A stretch of 64,000 bases of DNA from Aquariibacter albus (GTDB taxonomy: Bacteria > Pseudomonadota > Gammaproteobacteria > Burkholderiales > Burkholderiaceae_C), in contig NZ_JACIVI010000003.1 in NCBI RefSeq assembly GCF_014145335.1, positions 248,001 through 312,000 on the forward strand, in the 5' to 3' direction. The translations under genes and the position numbers were made by a program. The notes under the pieces were generated by a model, which saw only the letters and a program-made list of their open reading frames with translations, did no database searches and was not told the DNA's origin. Shown one piece after another: positions 16,308-25,133 of the stretch (position 1 is its first letter; every line of letters begins with the position of its first letter).

Positions 16308-17426
16308 ATGCACCTGGGCCGCACCACGCTTTCGAAGTTCCTGATCGAGGAACTCCGGGGCGGCAGCGAAGCCCCGGACCTGGGGGCCCTGCTCGTGGAC
16401 GTGGCCGCGGCCGTCAAGGCCATCGCGGCCATGGCCGGCAAGGGCGCCCTCGGCCTCCCGCCACCAGGTGCCGAGACGGCGGGGGGCGGACTCGAGCACC
16501 TGGCCCGCCAGACCCTGCTGCAGGCCTGCGAATGGGGTGGCCTGGTGGCCGGCATGGCCACCCCGGCGCTGGAGGCACCGTATGCGCTGCCGCCGCAGTA
16601 CCGCCGGGGTCCCTTCCTGCTCCTCTTCGAGGCCATCGAGGATTCCGGCGACCGGGTGGGCAACGCTGCCGTCGGCACACTCTTCTCGGTGCTCCGCCAT
16701 GCGGGCGAGGCGGTGCCGCAGGCCGAGGCCTTCCTGCAGCCGGGGGTGCGGCAGCTGGCGGCCGGCTATGCGATCTACGGCCCGGCGACGATGCTGGTGC
16801 TGACCGTCGGCCGTGGCACCCACGGCTTCACGCTGGACCGCGAGGTCGGCAATTTCATCCTGACCCACCCCGACCTGCGCATTCCGGCCGAAGGCGGCGA
16901 ATGCGCGATCGATGCCAGCCACGAGCGCTTCTGGGAGCCGCCGCTGCGCCGCTATGTGCGCGAGTGCAAGGCCGGCCGCGCCGGCGAGCGTGGCCGGGCT
17001 TTTTCGCTGCGCTGGATCGACAGCACGGTGGCGGCCGTGCACCGCGTGCTGACCGTCGGCGGCGTGTTCATGGTGCCGCGCATGCGAGCCGATCCGGATG
17101 CGCCGGTCGACGAGGCCGTGCCCCAGGACACGCTGCCGCTGCACCAGCTCTGTGGCGTGAACCCGGTGGCCTGGCTGGTCGAGCAGGCCGGCGGACGGGC
17201 TTCCACCGGCCGGGGGCGCGTGCTGGAAGTCGAGCCCAAGGCGCTGCATGCGCGGGTGCCGCTGATCCTGGGCTCATGCGATGAGATCGAGCGCATCGAG
17301 CGCTACCACGCCGAGCACGACAGCGGTGCGGACGAGGCCTATGTCAGCCCGCTGTTCAACCAGCGTTCGCTCTACCGCGCCGAGGCCCGGCGGGGTCCGT
17401 CCCGCGGCTTCGGCCGCCAGCCCTGA
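16308..17426 (+). CDS. cbbF: Class I fructose-1,6-bisphosphatase
   Basis: Hydrolyses fructose-1,6-bisphosphate to fructose-6-phosphate in the Calvin cycle and gluconeogenesis. It is 372 aa. Class I features are YAIYGPATMLVLTVG, THGFTLDREVGNFIL, CAIDASHERFW, the R-W-I-D-S-T-V-A-A-V-H-R segment, GGVFMVPR, and CGVNPVAWLVEQAGG with the conserved metal and substrate residues. Its place directly before phosphoribulokinase and opposite cbbR marks it as the cbb-type copy. The C-terminus (about 25 residues) is basic and variable. The ATG has a strong Shine-Dalgarno sequence. Confidence 0.95.
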   Translation: MHLGRTTLSKFLIEELRGGSEAPDLGALLVDVAAAVKAIAAMAGKGALGLPPPGAETAGGGLEHLARQTLLQACEWGGLVAGMATPALEAPYALPPQYRRGPFLLLFEAIEDSGDRVGNAAVGTLFSVLRHAGEAVPQAEAFLQPGVRQLAAGYAIYGPATMLVLTVGRGTHGFTLDREVGNFILTHPDLRIPAEGGECAIDASHERFWEPPLRRYVRECKAGRAGERGRAFSLRWIDSTVAAVHRVLTVGGVFMVPRMRADPDAPVDEAVPQDTLPLHQLCGVNPVAWLVEQAGGRASTGRGRVLEVEPKALHARVPLILGSCDEIERIERYHAEHDSGADEAYVSPLFNQRSLYRAEARRGPSRGFGRQP

Positions 17427-17457
17427 TCCTGAATCTGATTCCGCGAGTTTCCGGCCC

Positions 17458-18330
17458 ATGTCCCGCCGCCATCCCATCATCGCGGTCACCGGCTCGTCCG
17501 GCGCCGGCACCACCACCGTGATGAAGAGCTTCGCGCACATCTTCCGCCGCGAGGGCGTGAAGGCGCAGATCGTCGAAGGCGATGCCTTCCATCGTCACGA
17601 CCGTGCAGCCATGCGCGAGGCGGTGCGCGCCTCCGAAGCCGAGGGGGCGAACTACCTGTCGCACTTCGGGCCCGAGGGCAACCTGCTGCCGCGCCTGGCG
17701 CAGTGCTTCGCCGACTACGGCCGCGGCGGCGGCGGCGAGATTCGCAAGTACGTCCATGACGAGGACGAGGCGGCCGTGCATGGCGCGGCGCCCGGCTGCT
17801 TCACGCCCTGGCGCCCGATCGAGCCCGGCAGTGACCTCTTGTTCTATGAAGGCCTGCACGGCGGCTACGTGGGCCCCGACGCCGACATTGCCCAGCATGT
17901 GGACCTGCTGATCGGCGTTGTGCCGATCATCAACCTCGAATGGATCCAGAAGCTGCACCGTGACGGCACCCTGCGCGGCTATTCCAAGGAAGCCATCACC
18001 GAGACCATCCTGCGCCGCATGCCGGACTATGTGAACCACATCTGTCCGCAGTTCAGCCGCACGCATGTCAACTTCCAGCGCGTGCCGACGGTCGACACCT
18101 CCAACCCCTTCATCGCCGCCGACATCCCCAGCGCCGACGAGAGCATGGTGGTGATCCGCTTCGCCGACCCCAAGGGCATCGACTTCCCTTACCTGCTGTC
18201 CATGCTGCAGAACAGCTGGATGAGCCGCCCCAACAACATCGTCGTGCCGGGCGGCAAGATGGGCCTGGCCATGCAGCTCATCTTCACGCCCATGGTGCTG
18301 CGGCTGATGGACCTCAAGCGCCGCATCTAG
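17458..18330 (+). CDS. cbbP: Phosphoribulokinase
   Basis: ATP-dependent phosphorylation of ribulose 5-phosphate to ribulose-1,5-bisphosphate, the RuBisCO substrate. This is diagnostic of a Calvin cycle. It is a 290-aa class I (bacterial, octameric-type) enzyme. The P-loop is GSSGAGTTT at residues 12-20. EGDAFHRHDR follows, then the catalytic FYEGLHGGY and GVVPIINLEWIQKLHRD segments. There is no regulatory Cys pair of the plant type. It lies 31 nt after cbbF. Confidence 0.97.
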   Translation: MSRRHPIIAVTGSSGAGTTTVMKSFAHIFRREGVKAQIVEGDAFHRHDRAAMREAVRASEAEGANYLSHFGPEGNLLPRLAQCFADYGRGGGGEIRKYVHDEDEAAVHGAAPGCFTPWRPIEPGSDLLFYEGLHGGYVGPDADIAQHVDLLIGVVPIINLEWIQKLHRDGTLRGYSKEAITETILRRMPDYVNHICPQFSRTHVNFQRVPTVDTSNPFIAADIPSADESMVVIRFADPKGIDFPYLLSMLQNSWMSRPNNIVVPGGKMGLAMQLIFTPMVLRLMDLKRRI

Positions 18331-18353
18331 CCGCCGCCCGAGCCGCCTCCCCG

Positions 18354-19154
18354 ATGCGTCTGCGCCCCACCCCACGCCCGCCGCTGGCTGCGTTGATCTT
18401 CGACGTCGACGGCACCCTGGCCGAGACCGAGCGCGATGGCCACCGTGTCGCCTTCAACGAGGCCTTCGCCGCCTGCGGCCTGGACTGGCACTGGGACGAT
18501 GCGACCTACGCCCGTCTCCTGGGCGTGACTGGCGGCATGGAACGCATGCTGGCCTGGTGGGCCGGACTGCAGCCCAAGCCGCCGCGGCCCGAGGCGATCG
18601 CCGCGATGCGCGAGGCGCTCCGCCCGGTGCATCAGGAGAAGACCCGGCGCTATGCCGACCGTGTGGCGCTCGGCCATGTGCAGCTGCGGCCCGGCATTGC
18701 GCGCCTGCTGCGTGAGGCGCACCGGGTCGGCATGCGCATCGCCATCGCCAGCACCACGGTGCCGGCCAATGTCGAAACGCTGCTGCGGCTGACGATCGGC
18801 CCCGAGGCGCCCGGCTGGATCGAGCAGCTCAGCGCTGGCGACATGGTGCCGCGCAAGAAGCCTGCGCCCGACATCTACCTGCATGCGCTGGAGCACCTCG
18901 GCCTGGCGGCCGATCAGGTGCTGGCGCTGGAGGATTCGCACCTTGGCCTGTCGGCCGCGCGGGCCGCCGGCCTGCGCTGCATCGTCACCCGTGCGCTCTA
19001 CACCGAGGGCGAGGACTTCTCCGGGGCCTGGGCCGAGCTTGACCAGCTCGGCGAGCCCGGCGAGCCCGGCCGGGGCCACATCGACGGCCGGCCCTGGCAA
19101 GGCGTGGTCGACGTGGCCACCCTGCGCGAATGGGCCTTCCGGCCGGATTGGTGA
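18354..19154 (+). CDS. cbbY: CbbY-type HAD phosphatase
   Basis: 266-aa HAD hydrolase of the CbbY group, which in characterised members dephosphorylates xylulose-1,5-bisphosphate, a RuBisCO inhibitor. Motif I is FDVDGTLAETE (D17, D19). The cap has WDDATYARLLGVTGGMERM. Later come AIASTTVPANV, the Lys-containing RKKPAPDIY, and ALEDSHLGLSAARAAGL. It starts 23 nt after cbbP and so completes a cbbF-cbbP-cbbY unit. No transketolase, aldolase or RuBisCO gene follows here. Confidence 0.9.
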   Translation: MRLRPTPRPPLAALIFDVDGTLAETERDGHRVAFNEAFAACGLDWHWDDATYARLLGVTGGMERMLAWWAGLQPKPPRPEAIAAMREALRPVHQEKTRRYADRVALGHVQLRPGIARLLREAHRVGMRIAIASTTVPANVETLLRLTIGPEAPGWIEQLSAGDMVPRKKPAPDIYLHALEHLGLAADQVLALEDSHLGLSAARAAGLRCIVTRALYTEGEDFSGAWAELDQLGEPGEPGRGHIDGRPWQGVVDVATLREWAFRPDW

Positions 19155-19169
19155 GGCCGGTCCCGGCCG

Positions 19170-20078
19170 CTAGCCCGGCATGAGTGCCGCGAGCCGCTGT
19201 CGCAGCACCGGCACCCCCCAGTCCATGAAGGCCCGCAGCCGCGACGAAGGCCGCCGCCCGGCCGGATGCAGCAGCTGAACCGGCCGCGGGGGCGGCTCGG
19301 CATCCTGCAGCACGCGGACCAGCCGGCCGGCGGCCAGGGCCTCCGCCGCCTGGTAGCCCAGCACCCGCACCAGGCCCAGCCCGGCCTCGGCGGCGGCCAG
19401 TGCGGTGTCGACCTGGTTGGTGCTGAGCACGCAGGGCAGAGTCCGCTTCACCGTCTGGCGGCCGCGTGACAGGGTCCACTCGGGCCCCTGGCCCAGGCCG
19501 CTGAAGTGCACGCCGCGGTGCCCGGCCAGCTCGTCCGGCGTTTCCGGCCGGCCGTGCGTGGCCAGATAGGCCGGGCTGGCGCAGACGATGCGCGGCGTGT
19601 GCCCCAGCGGCACGGCGATCAGCGAGGAATCCGGCAGCTCGCCGATGCGGATGGCCAGGTCCAGACCCTCCTCCAGCAAGTCGACCACCCGGTCGAGCAG
19701 CAGCAGTTCGGCATGCATCGCGGGGTGCGCCGCCAGGAAGCCGTTGAGCACGGGCCCGACATGCAGGCGGCCGAACTGCACCGGGGCGGTCAGCGCAAGC
19801 CGGCCGCTGGGCTGCTGGCGGCGCGCGCTGAGCTCTGCCTCGGCCTGTTCGATGGCGGCCAGCACCTGGCGGCAGTGGGCCAGGTAGTCGCGGCCCTCTT
19901 CGCTGAGGGCCAGGCGGCGTGTCGTGCGATGCAGCAGGCGCACCCCCAGGGCCTGTTCCAGTGCGGCCAGCATGCGCACCACGGCCGGCGGCGAGCTGTC
20001 CAGGCTCTCGGCCGCGGCGCGCAGGCTGCCGCTGTCGACGATGCGCACGAAGGTCTGCATGGCGCGGAGCTTGTCCAT
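19170..20078 (-). CDS. LysR-family transcriptional regulator
   Basis: 302 aa from the ATG at 20078; the longer frame extends over the divergent promoter and gene. The N-terminal HTH (MDKLRAMQTFVRIVDSGSLRAAAESL, positions 1-26) and the substrate-binding domain (QFGRLHVGPVLNGFL, LDLAIRIGELPDSSL) are typical of the DsdC/AaeR-like subgroup. It is convergent with cbbY (15 nt gap) but transcribed away from the FMN-binding/GST pair. Those two genes are its most likely targets. Confidence 0.88.
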   Translation of the reverse strand: MDKLRAMQTFVRIVDSGSLRAAAESLDSSPPAVVRMLAALEQALGVRLLHRTTRRLALSEEGRDYLAHCRQVLAAIEQAEAELSARRQQPSGRLALTAPVQFGRLHVGPVLNGFLAAHPAMHAELLLLDRVVDLLEEGLDLAIRIGELPDSSLIAVPLGHTPRIVCASPAYLATHGRPETPDELAGHRGVHFSGLGQGPEWTLSRGRQTVKRTLPCVLSTNQVDTALAAAEAGLGLVRVLGYQAAEALAAGRLVRVLQDAEPPPRPVQLLHPAGRRPSSRLRAFMDWGVPVLRQRLAALMPG

Positions 20079-20108
20079 CGGGAAGGCGGAAGGTGAGTGA
20101 TCCGAGAA

Positions 20109-20146
20109 ATGGAACGATGCATTGATGTTCAAGCCATTTGTTCCAT
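20109..20146. promoter_or_regulatory. Inverted repeat in divergent LysR promoter
   Basis: ATGGAAC (20109-20115) and GTTCCAT (20140-20146) are a perfect 7-bp inverted repeat with a 24-nt spacer. It sits midway between the LysR start and the divergent gene at 20204. The segment is far less GC-rich than its surroundings. It is a good candidate operator for the adjacent LysR protein. Confidence 0.5.
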
Positions 20147-20203
20147 CCTGCAAGACCATCACCATGCGGCCACGCCCGGAGTGCCCGGGGTTGAGGAGCT
20201 TCG

Positions 20204-20770
20204 ATGGCCCATGCCCACGCCCAGATCTATGCCTCGGCCAGCGTCTTGGACGAGCAGCAGGCCCGCGGCAGCGCCGCGGCCCAGGCGCGTCGCCGCGCCG
20301 AGGCCGGGCCCAACGACTGCCTGGGCCCGCGCGAGATCGATTACCTGGCTGCACGTGACAGCCTCTACCTGGCCACCGTCAGTGCCGACGGCTGGCCCTA
20401 TGTGCAGCACCGCGGCGGTCCGCCCGGTTTCCTGCATGTGCTCGATCCGCGGACCCTGCTGATGGCCGATCGGCCCGGCAACCGCCAGCACCTGAGCGCG
20501 GGCCATCTGCAGGCCGTGCCGCGGGCGGCGCTGATCCTGGTCGACTACCCGACGCGGCGGCGGCTCAAGCTCGTGGCCGAGGTCACGCTGCTGCGCCCCG
20601 ACCAGGCCCCTGCCGCGGCCTCTGGGCTGCCCGGCCTCGACGGTGCCGAGCGCCTGATCCGCTTCGACCTGCGCGGCTACGACTGGAACTGCAGCCAGTT
20701 CATCACCCCGCGCTACCGCGCCGACGAGTGGCTGGCTGCCGGCCCCGAGACGGCGCCCGCCTGCCCCTGA
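20204..20770 (+). CDS. Pyridoxamine 5'-phosphate oxidase-fold FMN-binding protein
   Basis: 188 aa. The split beta-barrel flavin-binding core is seen as YLAARDSLYLATVSADGWPYVQHRGGPPGFLHVLD and later ALILVDYPTRRRLKLVAEVTLL (both longer than quoted motifs elsewhere, residues ~45-145). This is the pyridoxamine 5'-phosphate oxidase-like family, often annotated as FMN-binding pyridoxamine oxidase-related proteins. There is no evidence that it makes PLP. It is divergent from the LysR gene and 29 nt upstream of a GST gene, so both may belong to a stress or xenobiotic response. Confidence 0.82.
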   Translation: MAHAHAQIYASASVLDEQQARGSAAAQARRRAEAGPNDCLGPREIDYLAARDSLYLATVSADGWPYVQHRGGPPGFLHVLDPRTLLMADRPGNRQHLSAGHLQAVPRAALILVDYPTRRRLKLVAEVTLLRPDQAPAAASGLPGLDGAERLIRFDLRGYDWNCSQFITPRYRADEWLAAGPETAPACP

Positions 20771-20799
20771 TCCCCCTGCACGGTCCAAGGAGACCCACG

Positions 20800-21393
20800 A
20801 TGCGCCTGCACGACCTCACCCTTTCCGGCAACTGCTACAAGGTCCGCCTCTTCGCGGCCCTCATCGGCCAGCCGCTCACCCTGAAGCCGGTCGACTTCCT
20901 CGGGGGCGAACAGCGCCAGCCGGCCTTCCTGGCCCTGAACCCCTTCGGCCAGATGCCGGTGCTGGAGGACGAAGGCCGCGTGCTGCGCGACTCCCAGGCC
21001 ATCCTGGTCTATCTGGCGCGCAAGCACGGCGACCCGGCCTGGCTGCCGGAGGACGCCGGTGGCCTGGCCGAGGTCATGCAGTGGCTCTCCACCGCCGCGA
21101 ACGAGGTCCAGCATGGGCCCGCCGATGCGCGGCTCGCGCTGAAGTTCGGGCTGCCGATCGACCTGGCCGCGGCCCAGGCCACCGCCGCGCACGTGCTGGG
21201 TCTGCTCGATGCCCATCTGCAGCGCCACGACTGGCTGGCCTGCGGCCGACCGACCGTGGCCGACTGCGCGGTCTATCCCTACTGCGCGCTGGCCGGGGAG
21301 GGCGGCATCGACCTCGCGCCCTATCCGGCCCTGCGCGCCTGGTTCGACCGCCTGCGCGCCCTGCCGGGCTATGTCTCCATGCCCGGGCTCTGA
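20800..21393 (+). CDS. Glutathione S-transferase family protein
   Basis: 197 aa from ATG 20800, preceded by AAGGAGA. The thioredoxin-like N-domain (LSGNCYKVRLFAALIG, NPFGQMPVLEDEGRVLRDSQAILVYL) has the cis-Pro and the glutathione gamma-Glu-contacting DSQA. The helical C-domain carries WLACGRPTVADCAVYPY, the N-capping-box region. A Ser (LSGN) is in the catalytic position, as in theta- and beta-like bacterial GSTs. It forms a pair with the preceding FMN-binding gene. Confidence 0.9.
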   Translation: MRLHDLTLSGNCYKVRLFAALIGQPLTLKPVDFLGGEQRQPAFLALNPFGQMPVLEDEGRVLRDSQAILVYLARKHGDPAWLPEDAGGLAEVMQWLSTAANEVQHGPADARLALKFGLPIDLAAAQATAAHVLGLLDAHLQRHDWLACGRPTVADCAVYPYCALAGEGGIDLAPYPALRAWFDRLRALPGYVSMPGL

Positions 21394-21482
21394 GCCGGCG
21401 CGATCCCCCGCTGCGGCCTGCGGGCCGCGATCCAGGGCCCTGCAGCGCAGGGCCCTGCGTGGTCCCGCGCCGGAAAGCAAAA

Positions 21483-21508
21483 AGCCCGGTTCCTTTCGGA
21501 ACCGGGCT
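21483..21508 (-). terminator. Terminator downstream of tRNA-Val
   Basis: An 11-bp perfect stem (AGCCCGGTTCC / GGAACCGGGCT) with a TTTC tetraloop. On the - strand it is followed by TTTTGC. It lies 15 nt beyond the tRNA 3' end. Confidence 0.88.
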
Positions 21509-21523
21509 CTCGCCATGCAGTGT

Positions 21524-21600
21524 TGGTAGGCGCGATTGGACTCGAACCAACGACCCCCACCATGTCAAGGTGGTGCTCTAACCAGCTGAGCTACGCGCCT
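21524..21600 (-). tRNA. tRNA-Val(GAC)
   Basis: 77 nt including an encoded CCA. The acceptor stem AGGCGCG pairs fully with CGCGCCT. The D arm TAGCTCAGCTGGTTAGAGC is standard, the anticodon stem is CCACC/GGTGG, and the loop is TTGACAT with anticodon GAC. The T arm is GTTGG-TTCGAGT-CCAAT. GAC reads GUC/GUU valine codons. It lies 39 nt downstream of relA on the same strand and has its own terminator. Confidence 0.97.
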
Positions 21601-21611
21601 GCAAGCCGATG

Positions 21612-21620
21612 ACTATAACA
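21612..21620 (-). promoter_or_regulatory. Extended -10 promoter for tRNA-Val
   Basis: On the - strand the sequence reads TGTTATAGT, an extended -10 element ending 12 nt before the tRNA 5' end. No good -35 lies at 17 nt. The relA-tRNA interval is otherwise AT-richer than its surroundings. Confidence 0.45.
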
Positions 21621-21639
21621 GCATTTTCAGCCTTGTGCC

Positions 21640-23940
21640 TCAAACGCGTCGCGCCACGGTCACGCCCGCAATCTGCCGCACTTGCAGCAGGGTACTGTCC
21701 AGCCGGGCGGCATCGCCCACCTCCACCGTGAAGGTCATGGCCGCGATCCCCTTGTTGCTGTGGGTCGAGGCGCCGATGACATTGGTCTTCTCCTTCGCGA
21801 AGACTTCGGTGATGTCGCGCAGCAGGCCCGGCCGGTCATGCGCCTGCACGAAGACGTCCACCGGGTAGACCGCAGCCTCAGCCCCTGAGCCTGGCTTGCC
21901 CCAGGTCACGGGGATGACCCGCTCCGGCGCGCGCTGCTTCATCTGGCGGAAGTTGCTGCAGCTCTCGCGGTGCACGGCCACGCCCTTGCCGCGCGTCACG
22001 TAGCCGCCGATGCGGTCGGGTGGTGCCGGCTTGCAGCAGCGCGCCAGCGTGGTCATCAGCGAAGCGACGCCGACGACCAGCACCCCGCCGCCCTCGACGG
22101 CCGCCTCGCTGGCGCCCCGAGCCAGTCGCTGGGCCAGCAACTCGTCCGCGTCGGGCGCGGGCTCGCTCGGGCGCAGGGCCAGCTCGATCGGGCGCAGCGG
22201 AAACTCGTCCTTGCCGACGCCTTCGAACAGGGCCTGGGCATCGCGGAAGCCCAGCTGCGCGGCCAGTTCGTCGAGCTTGATGGTCGTGCGTCCCTCGCGC
22301 TGCAGCAGCTTCTCGACCGTCTCGCGGCCGCGGGCGATGGTCTGGGCCTGGGCGATGGCATTGAACCAGGCGCGCACCTTGGCCCGTGCCCGCGGGCTGG
22401 CCAGGTAGCCCAGCTCGGGGTTCAGCCAGTCCAGCGAGGGGCCGCCTTCCTTGGTTGCGATGATCTCCACCGTCTGCCCGCTCTGCAGCGGGGTGACCAG
22501 CGGCACCATCGCGCCGTCGACCTTCGCGCCGCGGCAGCGGTGGCCCAGCTCGGTGTGCAGGGTATAGGCCAGATCGATGGCGGTGGCGCCGGCCGGCAGC
22601 TCCACGATCTCGGCCTGCGGCGTGAAGACGAAGATGCGCTCATCGAACCAGCGATCCGGCACGGTGGCCGCTTCGGCGCCGCTGGCATCCGGCGCGGGCG
22701 CAGCCAGCTCGCGCTCCCAGGCCAGCAGCTGGTGCAGCACGGCCTTGCGGGCCTGGGCGAGCGGGGCCTGCAGGGTGTCGTCGGCCTGCACGCCGGCGTA
22801 ACCGCGGGTGCCCGCCTCCTTGTAGGCCCAGTGGGCGGCCAGGCCGCTCTCGGCCTGCTCGTGCATCTCGCGGGTCCGGATCTGCACCTCGATCGGCCGC
22901 AGGCCGTCGGCCGGGTCCAGCACCACGGTGTGCAGCGAGCGGTAGCCGTTCGGCTTGGGCCGGGCGATGTAGTCGTCGAATTCCTCGGGCAGCGGCTGCC
23001 ACAGCTCGTGCACGCGGCTCAGCGCGGCATAGCAGTCGCGCACGCTCGGCACGATCACGCGCAGGGCCTGCAGGTCGAAGATGCGGTCGATCGGCAGGCG
23101 CTTGCCCTGCATCTTCTTCCAGATGCTGTAGAGGTGCTTGGGCCGGCCCTGCACTTCGGCCTGCACGCCGCTGGCGGCCAGGGCCTCGGCCAGGCGGGCG
23201 CGGACGGTCTCGACGCCCGCCTCGCGCTCGCCGCGCTTGGCATCGAGCAGGCGGGCGATGCGCTGGTAGGCCTCGGGCTGCAGGAAGCGGAAGGACAGGT
23301 CTTCCAGCTCCCACTTCAGCTGCCACAGGCCCAGGCGGTTGGCCAGTGGCGCGAAGACCTGGGCTGTCTCCTCGGCCAGGGCACGCGGGCAGGGCTGCTT
23401 GCTGGCCGCGTAGTGGCGCAGGGTCTGCAGCCGCGAGGCCAGGCGCAGCAGCACCACGCGCAGATCGCGCGAGAAGGCCAGCAGCATCTTGCGCACGCGC
23501 TCGATCTGCGCGGCGCGGTGTGCCGCGCTGCTGCTCTCGCGCGCATCGGCCAGGGCGTCGCGGGCGCTGCGCTGCAGTTGCACCAGCTTGCGGGTGTGGC
23601 TGACCAGGCCGGCGTAGCCCGGCCCGAAGGTCTTGGCCACCACCTCTTCCGGCCGCGCCAGGTATTCGCCGGCGTAGACCAGGTAGGCCGCGGCGGCCAC
23701 GCCGGGCGCCGCACCCAGGCCGAGCAGCAGCCCGGCCACGCCGTCGGCATGGGCCAGCGCGGCTTCGCCGGTGTCGAAGACTTCGCCGCTCAGCAGCGGT
23801 GCGGCGAAGGCCCGCGCACGGGCCAGCAGCTCGTGGGCTTCCTCGGCGGCCACGCCGACGGAGCTTGGGGTGTCCGGCGCATCGGCCAGTTGCACGATGG
23901 CCGCGCTGGCCGGGACGGAAGCGGGGGGAGGAGGCTGCAT
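21640..23940 (-). CDS. relA: GTP pyrophosphokinase RelA
   Basis: (p)ppGpp synthetase of the stringent response, 766 aa from the ATG at 23940. The N-terminal hydrolase-like domain has lost the HD metal motif (LAHADGVAGLL; no HDVVEDT), so it should not hydrolyse ppGpp. The synthetase domain has IFDLQALRVIV and an EFDD before YIARPKPNGYRSLHT; EXDD is the mark of mono-functional RelA, against RXKD in bifunctional SpoT. A TGS domain (IFVFTPQAEIVELPAGATAI), a Cys-containing linker region and a C-terminal ACT domain (VFVQAHDRPGLLRDITEVF) follow. It overlaps nothing and is upstream of tRNA-Val. Confidence 0.95.
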   Translation of the reverse strand: MQPPPPASVPASAAIVQLADAPDTPSSVGVAAEEAHELLARARAFAAPLLSGEVFDTGEAALAHADGVAGLLLGLGAAPGVAAAAYLVYAGEYLARPEEVVAKTFGPGYAGLVSHTRKLVQLQRSARDALADARESSSAAHRAAQIERVRKMLLAFSRDLRVVLLRLASRLQTLRHYAASKQPCPRALAEETAQVFAPLANRLGLWQLKWELEDLSFRFLQPEAYQRIARLLDAKRGEREAGVETVRARLAEALAASGVQAEVQGRPKHLYSIWKKMQGKRLPIDRIFDLQALRVIVPSVRDCYAALSRVHELWQPLPEEFDDYIARPKPNGYRSLHTVVLDPADGLRPIEVQIRTREMHEQAESGLAAHWAYKEAGTRGYAGVQADDTLQAPLAQARKAVLHQLLAWERELAAPAPDASGAEAATVPDRWFDERIFVFTPQAEIVELPAGATAIDLAYTLHTELGHRCRGAKVDGAMVPLVTPLQSGQTVEIIATKEGGPSLDWLNPELGYLASPRARAKVRAWFNAIAQAQTIARGRETVEKLLQREGRTTIKLDELAAQLGFRDAQALFEGVGKDEFPLRPIELALRPSEPAPDADELLAQRLARGASEAAVEGGGVLVVGVASLMTTLARCCKPAPPDRIGGYVTRGKGVAVHRESCSNFRQMKQRAPERVIPVTWGKPGSGAEAAVYPVDVFVQAHDRPGLLRDITEVFAKEKTNVIGASTHSNKGIAAMTFTVEVGDAARLDSTLLQVRQIAGVTVARRV

Positions 23941-23959
23941 GCCCTGGGGGATGGCCGCT

Positions 23960-24952
23960 TCAGGCGGCGCGGAGGAAATCGGTGACAAGGGCCTGCTGGG
24001 CCGGATCGACCAGGGTCGGGGCATGGCCGACCCCGGCGAGATCCACCCAGCGGGCGCGCGGGCCGCGCTCGGTCATGGCCTGGGCGGTCTCGGGGCTCAG
24101 CAGATCGGATTCGGCGCCGCGCAACAGCAGGGTCGGCATGTCCAGGCGCTCGTAGCAGCCCCAGAGCCAGGCCTCCATGGCCGCGACCTGCTGGGGCGCC
24201 ACCGCGCGGAAGGGCAGGGCGATGGCCGGGTCGTGCTGGGTGGTCCACGGCCCGGCGGCCTGCGGATCGTCGGCGGCGGTGCGCGGCTGCACGCTTGCGG
24301 CCTCGCCCGCACGCAGCGCGGCGGCCTCGGCGGGCGGCGTGTCGCGCAGGCGTTCGGGCAGCAGCTGATGCAGGCTCAGCGCGCGCCAGTCGGCCTCGCT
24401 GTGCGGGCCGAAGCCCAGGCCGATCGCGCGCAGCCAGGCCACGCCCTCGTCGAGGCTTGCGAAGCTCGGGCGCTCGCCGACGTAGTCGCCGATGCGGCCG
24501 ATCGCCTGCGGGTTCAGCGTCGGGCCGACATCGTTCAGCACCAGGCGACGGATCAGGCCCTGGCCGCGGCCGTCGCGCATCGCGCCGACGACCATGCCGA
24601 TCAGGCCGCCCATCGAGGTGCCGACCCAGTCCACCGGCCCCGCCGCCAGGCGGCCCAGCAGGGCCACCAGATCGGCCGCATAGGTCGGCAGGCCGTAGCC
24701 GGCCGGATCGGCCAGGCGGTCCGAGCGACCGCGGCCGACCACGTCCGGGCAGACCACGCGGTGCGTGGCCTGCAGCGTGCGGGCCAGCGCGTCGAAATCG
24801 CGCCCCTGCCGGGTCAGGCCGTGCACGCAGACGGCGACCGGCGCGGTGGACCCCGCCGGGCCGGTGCAGGGCCAGTCCCACCAGGCCAGGCGGTGCAGGC
24901 CGCGGGGGTCGGCACAGAGGAGGTGGTGCAGGGTCGGTTCGGTGCAGGGCAT
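23960..24952 (-). CDS. Alpha/beta hydrolase
   Basis: 330 aa from ATG 24952. The oxyanion region is VHGLTRQGRDFDAL, the nucleophile elbow is GTSMGGLIG, the acid lies around LLRGAESDLLSPE, and the final His is in GVGHAPTL. All members of the catalytic triad are present. It resembles esterases and hydrolases of the 2-hydroxy-muconate-semialdehyde-hydrolase-like class, but the substrate cannot be told. It starts upstream of relA on the same strand with a 19-nt gap and may be co-transcribed. It is divergent from the 3-hydroxybutyrate dehydrogenase gene, so a role in PHB oligomer turnover is possible but unproven. Confidence 0.85.
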   Translation of the reverse strand: MPCTEPTLHHLLCADPRGLHRLAWWDWPCTGPAGSTAPVAVCVHGLTRQGRDFDALARTLQATHRVVCPDVVGRGRSDRLADPAGYGLPTYAADLVALLGRLAAGPVDWVGTSMGGLIGMVVGAMRDGRGQGLIRRLVLNDVGPTLNPQAIGRIGDYVGERPSFASLDEGVAWLRAIGLGFGPHSEADWRALSLHQLLPERLRDTPPAEAAALRAGEAASVQPRTAADDPQAAGPWTTQHDPAIALPFRAVAPQQVAAMEAWLWGCYERLDMPTLLLRGAESDLLSPETAQAMTERGPRARWVDLAGVGHAPTLVDPAQQALVTDFLRAA

Positions 24953-25133
24953 GGCGGCGGCGGGAAGGCGGTGCGCGGGATCGGCACGCAGGCGCCATGG
25001 TGCATCAAGCGCCGCGCCGCCCGTTCGCCGGGGTGGCAGGCGACTTGCAACGGCCTGCGGGAATAATCGACATCCATCCCCCGCGAGGCCGGTCGAGAAA
25101 CGGTCCGCATCCATCCCCGACAGGAGTGTTCCC

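Noticed and set aside
21640-23940. Bifunctional SpoT/Rel instead of RelA
   Set aside because: The HD hydrolase motif is absent and the synthetase has EXDD, both features of monofunctional RelA.
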